From: Halomarinibacterium sp041392125
Lineage (GTDB): Bacteria; Bacteroidota; Bacteroidia; Flavobacteriales; Flavobacteriaceae
Direction of reading: 5' to 3'
DNA: 64,000 nucleotides
Assembly (NCBI GenBank): GCA_041392125.1
Contig: JAWKMR010000006.1
Coordinates: forward strand, 1-64,000
The notes beneath the pieces are model-generated. The model saw nothing but the letters and a program-made list of their open reading frames with translations, was not told where the DNA came from and searched no databases. Below, one piece after another: positions 25,000-31,744 of the stretch. The stretch's first letter is position 1; the number at the start of each line of letters is the position of its first letter. Made by a program: the position numbers and the translations under genes.

Positions 25000-27615
25000 A
25001 TGGCAAAAAAAGTCACCCCCTTAATGCAACAATACAATACCATCAAAGCAAAATATCCGGATGCGTTGTTGTTATTTCGTGTGGGCGATTTTTATGAAAC
25101 TTTTGGAGAAGATGCTGTTCGTGCTGCCAAGATTTTGAATATTACCCTTACAGCTAGAAACAATGGGGGCGATATGACCGAGCTGGCCGGGTTTCCACAC
25201 CATTCGGTCAACACGTATTTGCCTAAATTGGTTATGGCAGGATGTCGCGTAGCTATTTGTGATCAACTGGAAGATCCTAAACAAACCAAAACCATAGTAA
25301 AAAGGGGAGTGACCGAGTTGGTGACACCCGGAGTGGCGTTAAACGACGATATTCTTCAAAGTACTTCCAATAATTTTTTGGCGGCACTGCATTTTGAAGG
25401 AGAGACAGTAGGTGTTTCGTTTTTGGATGTTTCCACCGGTGAATTTTTAACATCACAAGGCACCGTTGAGTATATCGATAAACTACTTCAAAATTTTCAG
25501 CCTTCCGAAATACTTTTCAGCAAACAAAAGCGAAAACTCTTTTCGGAAAGTTTTGGAAACGATTTTCATGTTTTTCATTTGGAGGATTGGATTTTTCAGA
25601 AAGATTATGCTCACGAAACGCTTAATAAACATTTTGAAACACACAGTTTAAAAGGATTTGGGATAGACCACGTTTTGGCTGGTATTATCGCCTCGGGTGC
25701 CGTACTTCATTATTTGGGCGAAACGCAGCATAATAGGTTGAAGCATATCACCAGAATTTCCAGAATTGCTGAAGATGAGTACGTTTGGATGGATCGATTT
25801 ACCATTCGGAATTTGGAATTATATCACGGCAATTCTGCCAATGCTGTGACATTGTTGGATGTAATCGATAAAACAATTTCGCCTATGGGAGGGCGTTTGC
25901 TGAAGCGCTGGATGGCATTTCCGTTAAAGAATAAGGAAAAAATTGTACAGCGCCAAGAGGTGGTGAGTTACTTGTTGGATCATCCCACATTGCTAGAAAA
26001 GATTCAGCAGTACATTAAAAGAATAGGCGATCTGGAACGGCTTATTTCCAAAACCGCGACCGGAAAAATTCATCCACGTGAAGTCATTCAATTAAAAAAT
26101 TCCCTTGAAGCTGTCGTTATTTTGAAAGGACAGGCCCTACAATCTAACAATGAATCACTTCAAATTTTGGGGGAACAATTACAGGATTGTGAAACGCTTC
26201 GGAATAAAATAAAAGAAACGCTTCGAGAAGAGGCTCCCGTCCATATCTTAAAAGGAAATGCTATTGCAAAAGGGGTTAATGAAGAACTGGATACGTTACG
26301 AAGTATCGCCAAAGGAGGGAAGGAGTATCTGACCCAGATGTTGGAAAGAGAACAGGAACGCACCGGGATTACTTCCTTGAAAATAGATTCAAACAATGTA
26401 TTTGGTTATTATATTGAAGTGCGAAACACCCATAAAGACAAGGTGCCTACAGAATGGATTCGTAAACAAACTTTAGTAAATGCAGAGCGCTATATCACCG
26501 AAGAATTGAAGGAATATGAAAATAAAATTCTTGGGGCTGAAGATCGAATCTTGATTTTGGAACAAACCCTTTATGAAAAACTGGTACAATGGATGCTACC
26601 TTTTATTGGTGCTGTACAGCAAACTGCAAAAGCCGTGGCACAATTAGATTGTTTATCATCTTTTGCACAACATGCGAAGACAGCAAATTATTCGAGACCT
26701 CTGTTAGATGATAGCTTTGATTTGGATATTAAAGAAGGACGTCATCCGGTGATTGAAAAACAATTGCCTCCCGATATTCCTTATATCGCTAATGATGTTT
26801 TTTTGGATCGTGAAAATCAACAATTAATTATGATAACTGGTCCAAATATGAGTGGTAAAAGTGCCATTTTAAGGCAGACTGCGCTTATTGTACTTCTTGC
26901 GCAGATGGGAAGTTTTGTTCCAGCCAAAGGGGTGCGCATGGGGTGTGTGGATAAAATTTTTACACGAGTAGGGGCAAGCGATAATATTTCTATGGGAGAA
27001 TCTACTTTTATGGTAGAAATGAATGAAACAGCCAGTATTTTGAATAATATTTCTGAAAGGAGCCTTGTTTTGTTGGATGAAATTGGTCGTGGTACTAGTA
27101 CTTACGATGGCATCTCTATTGCTTGGGCTATTAGTGAGTATTTACATGAACATCCCTCTAGAGCAAAAACATTATTTGCGACACATTACCATGAGTTGAA
27201 TGAAATGACCGAAACCTTTAGCAGAATAAAGAATTACAATGTTTCTGTAAAAGAATTGAAAGATAATGTATTGTTTCTGCGCAAATTGGTGCCTGGAGGG
27301 TCGCAACATAGTTTCGGAATTCATGTAGCTAAAATGGCCGGAATGCCACAAGCAGTGCTGCAACGGGCTAATAAAATTTTGAAGCGATTGGAAAAGTCAC
27401 ATTCTTCAGAAGAACTTTCAGAAAAAATGACACAACTCTCCCAAGAGGAATTGCAATTAAGCTTTTTTAAGCTTGACGATCCTTTATTAGAAGAGATAAG
27501 AGATCAAATTCTTGAAACAGATATCGATACCCTAACCCCTGTAGAAGCCTTAATGAAGCTGAATGAAATAAAGCGTACCTTACAGCGTAATGCTTCTGTG
27601 AAAATAAAGAAGTAG
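25000..27615 (+). CDS. mutS: DNA mismatch repair protein MutS
   Basis: 871 aa. Mismatch-binding motif FYE at 31-33 in VGDFYETFGEDA; connector, lever and clamp regions through about 570; ATPase domain with Walker A GPNMSGKS at 614-621, Walker B LVLLDEIGRGTS near 690-700 and the TLFATHYHEL switch near 729-738; helix-turn-helix and C-terminal tail. Recognises mispairs and recruits MutL. Complete and unremarkable. Two tRNA genes follow after 92 bp. Confidence 0.97.
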   Translation: MAKKVTPLMQQYNTIKAKYPDALLLFRVGDFYETFGEDAVRAAKILNITLTARNNGGDMTELAGFPHHSVNTYLPKLVMAGCRVAICDQLEDPKQTKTIVKRGVTELVTPGVALNDDILQSTSNNFLAALHFEGETVGVSFLDVSTGEFLTSQGTVEYIDKLLQNFQPSEILFSKQKRKLFSESFGNDFHVFHLEDWIFQKDYAHETLNKHFETHSLKGFGIDHVLAGIIASGAVLHYLGETQHNRLKHITRISRIAEDEYVWMDRFTIRNLELYHGNSANAVTLLDVIDKTISPMGGRLLKRWMAFPLKNKEKIVQRQEVVSYLLDHPTLLEKIQQYIKRIGDLERLISKTATGKIHPREVIQLKNSLEAVVILKGQALQSNNESLQILGEQLQDCETLRNKIKETLREEAPVHILKGNAIAKGVNEELDTLRSIAKGGKEYLTQMLEREQERTGITSLKIDSNNVFGYYIEVRNTHKDKVPTEWIRKQTLVNAERYITEELKEYENKILGAEDRILILEQTLYEKLVQWMLPFIGAVQQTAKAVAQLDCLSSFAQHAKTANYSRPLLDDSFDLDIKEGRHPVIEKQLPPDIPYIANDVFLDRENQQLIMITGPNMSGKSAILRQTALIVLLAQMGSFVPAKGVRMGCVDKIFTRVGASDNISMGESTFMVEMNETASILNNISERSLVLLDEIGRGTSTYDGISIAWAISEYLHEHPSRAKTLFATHYHELNEMTETFSRIKNYNVSVKELKDNVLFLRKLVPGGSQHSFGIHVAKMAGMPQAVLQRANKILKRLEKSHSSEELSEKMTQLSQEELQLSFFKLDDPLLEEIRDQILETDIDTLTPVEALMKLNEIKRTLQRNASVKIKK

Positions 27616-27640
27616 ATACGTATAATTTTCAAAAAAAATC

Positions 27641-27670
27641 TTTGTATTTGCGTTAATTATTTTAAATTTG
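27641..27670 (+). promoter_or_regulatory. Candidate promoter of the tRNA pair
   Basis: TTTG (27641-27644), 18-bp spacer, TAAATTTG (27663-27670). The -7 box is a full match; the spacer is 1-2 bp shorter than usual. About 31 nt of leader would precede tRNA-Gly. Confidence 0.55.
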
Positions 27671-27707
27671 CTCCCGCTTTCGTTGAAAACGATAGTGATA
27701 ACAAGTT

Positions 27708-27780
27708 GCGAAAATAGCTCAGTTGGTAGAGCGCAACCTTGCCAAGGTTGAGGTCGCGGGTTCGAATCCCGTTTTTCGCT
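27708..27780 (+). tRNA. tRNA-Gly (anticodon GCC)
   Basis: Cloverleaf folds: acceptor GCGAAAA with TTTTCGC and discriminator T, D-arm with AGTTGGTAGA, anticodon stem CAACC/GGTTG around loop TTGCCAA (anticodon GCC at 27741-27743), T-arm GCGGGTTCGAATCCCGT. CCA is not encoded. 73 nt. Confidence 0.95.
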
Positions 27781-27781
27781 C

Positions 27782-27806
27782 AAAAAGGTTGGAAAACCTT
27801 TTTTTA
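27782..27806 (+). terminator. Terminator-like hairpin between the two tRNAs
   Basis: AAAAAGGTT, GGAA loop, AACCTTTTTTT. It starts one base after tRNA-Gly and could stop transcription or serve as a processing spacer, since tRNA-Leu begins only 11 bp further on. Confidence 0.5.
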
Positions 27807-27816
27807 TTTATTGGAC

Positions 27817-27902
27817 GCAGAAGTGGTGGAATTGGTAGACACGCTGGACTTAAAATCCAGTGGGCAGTAATGCTCGTGCGGGTTCAAGTCCCGCCTTCTG
27901 TA
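27817..27902 (+). tRNA. tRNA-Leu (anticodon TAA)
   Basis: Long variable arm as in class II tRNAs. Acceptor GCAGAAG with CTTCTGT (one G-U pair at position 1-72) and discriminator A; D-loop GAATTGGTAGAC; anticodon stem CTGGA/TCCAG with loop CTTAAAA (TAA at 27851-27853); T-arm GCGGGTTCAAGTCCCGC. 86 nt, no encoded CCA. Its last 8 nt and the bases after it are repeated exactly at 28071. Confidence 0.94.
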
Positions 27903-27923
27903 CAACAAGCAAAAGCCGAATTG
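27895..27923 (+). repeat. 29-bp direct repeat, copy 1 (3' end of tRNA-Leu and beyond)
   Basis: The last 8 nt of tRNA-Leu plus 21 nt downstream are repeated exactly at 28071-28099, 176 bp away. The similarity continues loosely through the following hairpin. This looks like an attachment-site or duplication scar. Confidence 0.85.
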
Positions 27924-27939
27924 AGAGATTCGGTTTTTT
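27911..27939 (+). terminator. Intrinsic terminator after tRNA-Leu
   Basis: Stem CCGAAT (27916-27921), 6-nt loop, ATTCGG (27928-27933), then six T. Confidence 0.8.
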
Positions 27940-27985
27940 GCGTTTATGAGTGTTAAAAGTTTACTTTCAAAAGCGAATGAAACGC

Positions 27986-28019
27986 AAAAAGCAATACTGC
28001 TTTAGCAGTAGGCTTTTAT
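27986..28019. terminator. Terminator-like hairpin inside the repeat-flanked segment
   Basis: Outer stem AAAAGC/GCTTTT and inner stem TACTGC/GCAGTA with a small bulge. No gene directly precedes it on either strand. The 215-bp gap 27903-28118 otherwise holds only the repeats and hairpins; no coding potential was seen. Confidence 0.45.
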
Positions 28020-28070
28020 TTGCAATAGCACCATTCGGGACTCATCGAGCGAATGCGAGATAATTCTGGA

Positions 28071-28099
28071 CTTCTGTACAACAAGCAAAAGCCGAATTG
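28071..28099 (+). repeat. 29-bp direct repeat, copy 2
   Basis: Exact copy of 27895-27923, here without a tRNA body in front of it; the preceding bases (ATTCTGGA) do not extend the tRNA. Its hairpin part now ends the minus-strand gene at 28119. Confidence 0.85.
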
Positions 28100-28116
28100 T
28101 TAGATTCGGCTTTTTA
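28087..28116. terminator. Bidirectional terminator, second version of the tRNA-Leu terminator
   Basis: Stem GCCGAAT (28091-28097), 6-nt loop, ATTCGGC (28104-28110), flanked by AAAA and TTTTT. It lies 3 bp beyond the stop of the membrane protein gene on the minus strand. Confidence 0.8.
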
Positions 28117-28118
28117 TT

Positions 28119-28643
28119 TTACAAATCGTCACTTAAAATTTTCTTGATTTCGCGATCCACATCGTCTTTTAGATCGTCATAGCCCGATCTTTTCTTACTA
28201 ACAATGTAAGATATGTAGATAAGGAAAAATAAGATAGGTAATACCACAGGGAGGGAGTACCAGAAGTCAAATTCATCAATATACTCCATTTGTGCATTAA
28301 TAACGCCGGATAGTTGAAAAAGAAACATAGTAAAGGGTACTAATATGGCATACTTCCACCAATTTTGAGAGGTAAGAAACCAAAGCCCAGTTAAAAGGAC
28401 AAAAATAATTTTGGTAAATAATGCGTGCATAAAGGCCTGCATATTTCCAAAGCCCCCAGAGTGTAAAGTTCCGAAGAGAGTATCCCATTCTTTAGAATCG
28501 GAGGGAGCATATTTATAGATATAAAATAAAAATGGGGTGGCTACCAGCAATAAAGAGAGTAGCACCCCAATAAGTATTTTAGTTTTTCTACTATCCGTTG
28601 GGTGGGATTTCGTATTTGTCTTTATCAATTTGTTGTTGGTCAC
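28119..28643 (-). CDS. Membrane protein of unknown function
   Basis: 174 aa. Hydrophilic N-terminus of about 20 residues, then four likely membrane helices (about 23-45, 74-92, 95-114, 129-150) and a charged cytoplasmic tail (KKRSGYDDLKDDVDREIKKILSDDL). No recognised family motif. Its first 52 bp overlap, in another frame, the end of a tiny lipoprotein gene, so translation may be coupled. Sits next to the tRNA-derived repeat; possibly part of an old insertion, which is inference. Confidence 0.7.
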   Translation of the reverse strand: MTNNKLIKTNTKSHPTDSRKTKILIGVLLSLLLVATPFLFYIYKYAPSDSKEWDTLFGTLHSGGFGNMQAFMHALFTKIIFVLLTGLWFLTSQNWWKYAILVPFTMFLFQLSGVINAQMEYIDEFDFWYSLPVVLPILFFLIYISYIVSKKRSGYDDLKDDVDREIKKILSDDL

Positions 28644-28719
28644 TAGTTAAAGATTCGGGTGTACAGCTACTAGCCACTACAAATGTAATGATAGCTAATA
28701 TAAGCATAAGTTTTTTCAT
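28591..28719 (-). CDS. Tiny lipoprotein (42 aa), overlapping the next gene
   Basis: Starts MKKLMLILAIITFVVASSC, a clean lipoprotein signal peptide with lipobox ASSC (Cys19), and ends after a 23-residue polar tail (TPESLTSDQQQIDKDKYEIP then PNG). Stop TAG at 28591-28593. A TACATTTG -7 element lies 29 bp before the ATG. It overlaps the membrane protein gene by 53 bp out of frame; either this gene is real and the next is coupled to it, or the membrane protein starts further in. No function is suggested. Confidence 0.6.
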   Translation of the reverse strand: MKKLMLILAIITFVVASSCTPESLTSDQQQIDKDKYEIPPNG

Positions 28720-28747
28720 GATGATAGGTTTTGTTTGATTTTCAAGT

Positions 28748-28755
28748 CAAATGTA
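28748..28755 (-). promoter_or_regulatory. Candidate -7 element for the 42-aa lipoprotein gene
   Basis: Minus-strand TACATTTG, a full TAnnTTTG match, 28 bp before the ATG at 28719. The -33 region is only a T-rich stretch. Confidence 0.5.
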
Positions 28756-28803
28756 AACCGCAAATACCTAAAATAAAATAGTGAAAAAAAATTATGTTTT
28801 TTG

Positions 28804-28902
28804 TACTTTTGTCGGATTTTTCTTACGTTTTATCGATATAAATGATAAAATGTAAGATGTAATTTTAACAAAAAAACCCCGCATATGCGGGGTTTTTTTG
28901 TT
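28804..28902 (+). ncRNA. Candidate small RNA: promoter box, stable hairpin, terminator, no open reading frame
   Basis: Plus-strand TACTTTTG (28804-28811) matches the -7 consensus. A transcript starting near 28817 would at once form a 14-bp stem, 28821-28834 with 28844-28857 (one G-U pair, 9-nt loop), and end in the strong terminator at 28863-28906: about 80 nt in total. No start codon with a useful frame is present. The -33 box is poor (AGTG). The same terminator also serves the lipoprotein gene on the other strand, so the hairpin alone is the main novelty. Speculative. Confidence 0.35.
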
Positions 28903-28906
28903 AAAA
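28863..28906. terminator. Bidirectional terminator, 44-bp perfect palindrome
   Basis: Both halves (28863-28884 and 28885-28906) are exact reverse complements. The core is CCCCGCAT/ATGCGGGG flanked by seven A and seven T. It closes the minus-strand lipoprotein gene and any plus-strand transcript coming from the left. Confidence 0.85.
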
Positions 28907-28917
28907 GAGTCTTTGAA

Positions 28918-29148
28918 TTAGTGCTGAACTTCTTCTACAACCTCTTCTACTGCGTTTCCTAAGCTATCTGCTGCTTCTTCCATGGCATCTTTAGTTTCCT
29001 CCATAGCATCTTCAGTAGCATCTACTGCTTCTTCTACTGCATCTTGAGTAGCGTCCATAGCGTCTTCAGCTTTCTTTTCAGTTTCTCTACAAGAGTAAAC
29101 AGAAGCAACTAAACAAAGTGCTGCAAATGAGATAAATAGTTTTTTCAT
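28918..29148 (-). CDS. Small Ala/Glu-rich repeat lipoprotein
   Basis: 76 aa. Lipoprotein signal MKKLFISFAALCLVASVYSC (Cys20), then about 50 residues built from repeated units of the kind DAMDATQDAVEEAVDATEDAMEE-like, of which DATEDAMEETKDAMEEAAD is one stretch: almost only Ala, Glu, Asp, Met, Val and Thr. It would form a long acidic amphipathic helix. Similar low-complexity lipoproteins occur in Flavobacteriia without known function. A TACTTTTG -7 box lies at 29182-29189. Divergent from the XRE/S24 regulator. Confidence 0.75.
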   Translation of the reverse strand: MKKLFISFAALCLVASVYSCRETEKKAEDAMDATQDAVEEAVDATEDAMEETKDAMEEAADSLGNAVEEVVEEVQH

Positions 29149-29181
29149 TGTTGATAAGATTAGTAATTAATTTTTCGATGT

Positions 29182-29189
29182 CAAAAGTA
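29182..29189 (-). promoter_or_regulatory. Candidate -7 element for the Ala/Glu-rich lipoprotein gene
   Basis: Minus-strand TACTTTTG, full TAnnTTTG match, 33 bp before the ATG at 29148. No -33 TTTG. Confidence 0.5.
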
Positions 29190-29237
29190 TATAATTTTTA
29201 TCATTTGAATACTAATATGTTACAATTTATTTTTTAT

Positions 29238-29271
29238 AGGAAATATTCCTAATTTTTGCAGGATATATTCC
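29238..29271. promoter_or_regulatory. Tandem operator-like sites upstream of the XRE/S24 gene
   Basis: AGGAAATATTCC (29238-29249) and AGGATATATTCC (29260-29271) differ at one base. Each is a near-palindrome with GGA/TCC arms, and they are 22 bp apart, about two helical turns, so they face the same side of the DNA. The second ends 21 bp before the regulator's ATG. This is the usual arrangement for autorepression by phage-type repressors; binding is inferred, not shown. Confidence 0.6.
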
Positions 29272-29292
29272 ATTTATGCATATATTTGATAT

Positions 29293-30063
29293 ATGGAAAA
29301 AGAAATTTCAATTGAAGTAAAACGATTTAAAAAGCTTCGGGAAGAATTAAAACACACCCAACAGTCCTTTGCTGAAATTTTAGGAATTAAAAGTAGTACC
29401 GCAGATATTGAGAGGGGGAAAACAAAACTTTCGGGTAAAATAGTGATGCAATTATTACATCAGTTTGGGATTAATCCTCTTTGGTTATATGGGAAAAGCC
29501 ACACAAAACATATTGCCATAGATCAAAGTGATGTTAGCCCAAAAGTAGTGGTAGTAAACCAAGAAGGAGACGATGCTATTTTATTGGTAAATCAAAAAGC
29601 GGCTGCAGGATATCCGCATAATATTCAAGATGTTGAATGGGTGGGAGCTTTACCGGCTTTTAATCTTCCATTGCCTCAATTTCGAAATGCCACTTATCGG
29701 GGTTTTCAGGTAGAAGGAGATAGTATGTTACCCAATATACGACCCAATGAATGGGTCTTGGGAAGAGCCGTTGCTAGTATCTCTGAAGCTTCCGATAGTA
29801 AAATTTATATTGTGGTTTTGCATGATTCGGTATTGGTGAAGAAACTTCAAAAACTCCCTCATTCAACCCAAAAAGTAAAGCTTATTTCTCTTAACCCCGA
29901 ATACCTTCCTATTGAAGTAGAACTAAAAGATATTCAAGAATTGTGGATGGTAAATAGCAAACTAACCTTTGGGGTGGATGAACCTACTGAAAGTACTTTA
30001 TTGAGACAATTGCAACAATCTATGGAAGAATTGAAAGGACAAATTAATAAGTTAAATACATAA
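29293..30063 (+). CDS. XRE-family regulator with S24 (LexA/CI-like) peptidase domain
   Basis: 256 aa. N-terminal helix-turn-helix (about 8-65: FKKLREELKHTQQSFAEILGIKSSTADIERGK). C-terminal S24 domain (about 95-225) with a possible self-cleavage Ala105-Gly106 bond in KAAAGYP, catalytic Ser144 in VEGDSMLPNI and Lys183 in VLVKKL. A short helical tail follows (QLQQSMEELKGQINKL). Such proteins repress until self-cleavage is triggered, in LexA and CI by RecA. Two operator-like sites lie just upstream, divergent from a lipoprotein gene. No phage genes are nearby; chromosomal stand-alone members are common in flavobacteria. Target genes beyond itself and the lipoprotein are unknown. Confidence 0.88.
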   Translation: MEKEISIEVKRFKKLREELKHTQQSFAEILGIKSSTADIERGKTKLSGKIVMQLLHQFGINPLWLYGKSHTKHIAIDQSDVSPKVVVVNQEGDDAILLVNQKAAAGYPHNIQDVEWVGALPAFNLPLPQFRNATYRGFQVEGDSMLPNIRPNEWVLGRAVASISEASDSKIYIVVLHDSVLVKKLQKLPHSTQKVKLISLNPEYLPIEVELKDIQELWMVNSKLTFGVDEPTESTLLRQLQQSMEELKGQINKLNT

Positions 30064-30095
30064 AAAAAGCCCCTATTCAAGGGGCTTAAATTTTT
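30062..30095. terminator. Bidirectional intrinsic terminator
   Basis: Stem AAGCCCC (30067-30073) with GGGGCTT (30081-30087), A-run before and T-run after. It sits between the XRE/S24 gene and the convergent small lipoprotein gene. Confidence 0.8.
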
Positions 30096-30306
30096 AATCA
30101 TCATTACCAATTTTGTCAATTGTCTTGTCAATTTCTTCGTTAACTTCTTTGTCTACTTCTTCACCTACTCTTTCTAAAATTCCTTTATCCTCCTCTTTGA
30201 CTTCAACGGTTTTTTCTTCAACAATAACTTTAGTTTCTTTTTCACGACAACTATTCATAAAATTTGCGGTAAAGATGATAGCGATGGCTAGAATGATTTT
30301 TTTCAT
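30094..30306 (-). CDS. Small charged lipoprotein
   Basis: 70 aa. Signal peptide MKKIILAIAIIFTANFMNSC (Cys20), then 50 residues rich in Glu, Lys and Val (VIVEEKTVEVKEEDKGILERV), likely helical. It resembles the 76-aa lipoprotein 1.2 kb away in size and charge but lacks its Ala repeats. Convergent with the XRE/S24 gene. Function unknown. Confidence 0.65.
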   Translation of the reverse strand: MKKIILAIAIIFTANFMNSCREKETKVIVEEKTVEVKEEDKGILERVGEEVDKEVNEEIDKTIDKIGNDD

Positions 30307-30417
30307 AATAGATTTTTGATTTGTTTGCCCTAAAACTAAGATTTTGAAAATAAGAAAATGCTAATTTTTTATTAAAGTGCATTTTTTTAATAAAATATTT
30401 ACAGAATATTCATTTTT

Positions 30418-31653
30418 TTAAGAAATATATTGTAAAATAATCTTTGTAGCGCCGGTATTGCTATTTATATAATGTCCGGCAATCATACCTGTTTGTTCTC
30501 TGAATTTTTGATTAGTGACAAACTTCTCCAAAACAGTTTTGCAATCTTCTTCATTTTCAACCGAATAAAGCCCGGCCAAATCCTGCAATTTGATTGCTTC
30601 CGGAAATTTTTCAAAATTTTTGCCAATCACTATAGGAACTCCAAAAGTTGCCGGCTCCAAAATATTATGAAGGCCGGTAGTTCCCATAGCACCTCCCACA
30701 TAGGCAATATCTGCATAGCTATATATTTTACTTAATAATCCAATAGTATTTATAATTAAAATTGAGGCTTCAGACAAGTTGTGCTTTTCTAGCTGCGAGA
30801 ATAAGGCAACTTTTCTTTTAAATTTCTTGGTAAGAGTTTCTATCTTTTCAATATCAATAATGTGCGGAGCAATAACAAATTTTACCTTTTTTCCACTTTC
30901 AGAATTTATAAACGGCAAGAGAACAGTTTCATCTTCGGGCCACGTACTTCCGCAGACCATACAAAGTGAATTGCCTTTAAATTCTTCCATAAAATCTAAG
31001 GTATTATTTAGCTCAATTTGATGGGAAACTCTATCAAAACGAGTATCTCCACTAATAGTAACTTGTTGGATATGAATACTGTTTAATAATTTTTTTGAAT
31101 TTTCATTCTGAACGAAAATATGAGTAAAACACCGAAGTGCACTTCTCATAAATTTTCCGTAGGGTTTAAAGAAAATTTGATTTTTTCTGAATAGCCCGGA
31201 AATTAGATAGGTAGAAATTTGCTGTTTTTTTAATTCGAATAAATAATTGGGCCAAAATTCGTATTTCACAAAAAAAGCCATGGAAGGATGCACCATTTTT
31301 AAAAATCTTTGTGCATTAGCTATTGTATCATAAGGTAAATATATAACCACGTCTGCAACTGAGTTATTCTTTTTTACTTCATAACCCGAAGGGGAAAAAA
31401 AGGTAAGTACAATTTTATATTCCGGTTTTTCTTTCTTCAATGCTTCCATAATAGGAAGCCCTTGTTCAAACTCGCCCAAAGAGGCACAGTGGAACCAGAT
31501 GGTTTTATCGTTTTCAGTAAGCTTTTCTTTCAAGGTCTTAAAAACCTGCTGCCTACCATCAACAAAGTGCTTCATTTTTTTACTGAAAAACTTTGTAGGC
31601 CATAAAACAAGTTGGCTTCCGTAAGTTAAAAGATTGTAAAGGGTAGGCTTCAT
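30418..31653 (-). CDS. waaA: 3-deoxy-D-manno-octulosonic acid (Kdo) transferase
   Basis: 411 aa. Inner-membrane glycosyltransferase adding Kdo to lipid A precursor in LPS core synthesis. GT30-family segments: IWFHCASLGEFEQGLPIMEAL near 54-74 (the catalytic Glu lies in this GE pair), FVKYEFWPNYL near 126-136, SGDTRFDRV near 201-209, VCGSTWPEDE near 233-242 and the late YVGGAMGTTGLHNILEPATFGVP region near 321-343. ATG 31653 was chosen because MKPTLYNLLTYG is the usual start; the frame extends 12 codons further. Divergent from the sugar aminotransferase gene. Confidence 0.95.
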   Translation of the reverse strand: MKPTLYNLLTYGSQLVLWPTKFFSKKMKHFVDGRQQVFKTLKEKLTENDKTIWFHCASLGEFEQGLPIMEALKKEKPEYKIVLTFFSPSGYEVKKNNSVADVVIYLPYDTIANAQRFLKMVHPSMAFFVKYEFWPNYLFELKKQQISTYLISGLFRKNQIFFKPYGKFMRSALRCFTHIFVQNENSKKLLNSIHIQQVTISGDTRFDRVSHQIELNNTLDFMEEFKGNSLCMVCGSTWPEDETVLLPFINSESGKKVKFVIAPHIIDIEKIETLTKKFKRKVALFSQLEKHNLSEASILIINTIGLLSKIYSYADIAYVGGAMGTTGLHNILEPATFGVPIVIGKNFEKFPEAIKLQDLAGLYSVENEEDCKTVLEKFVTNQKFREQTGMIAGHYINSNTGATKIILQYIS

Positions 31654-31693
31654 AGAATAACTGCTGCTAAAATACGTTTCTTTAAACAATTGC

Positions 31694-31725
31694 GTTGTAC
31701 GCCGATTTCAATTTTTGTAGTTTTG
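31694..31725 (+). promoter_or_regulatory. Promoter of the DegT-aminotransferase/galE operon
   Basis: GTTG (31694-31697), 20-bp spacer, TAGTTTTG (31718-31725); the ATG follows 19 bp later. Confidence 0.65.
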
Positions 31726-31744
31726 AAAAATTTACATTTCGTTC

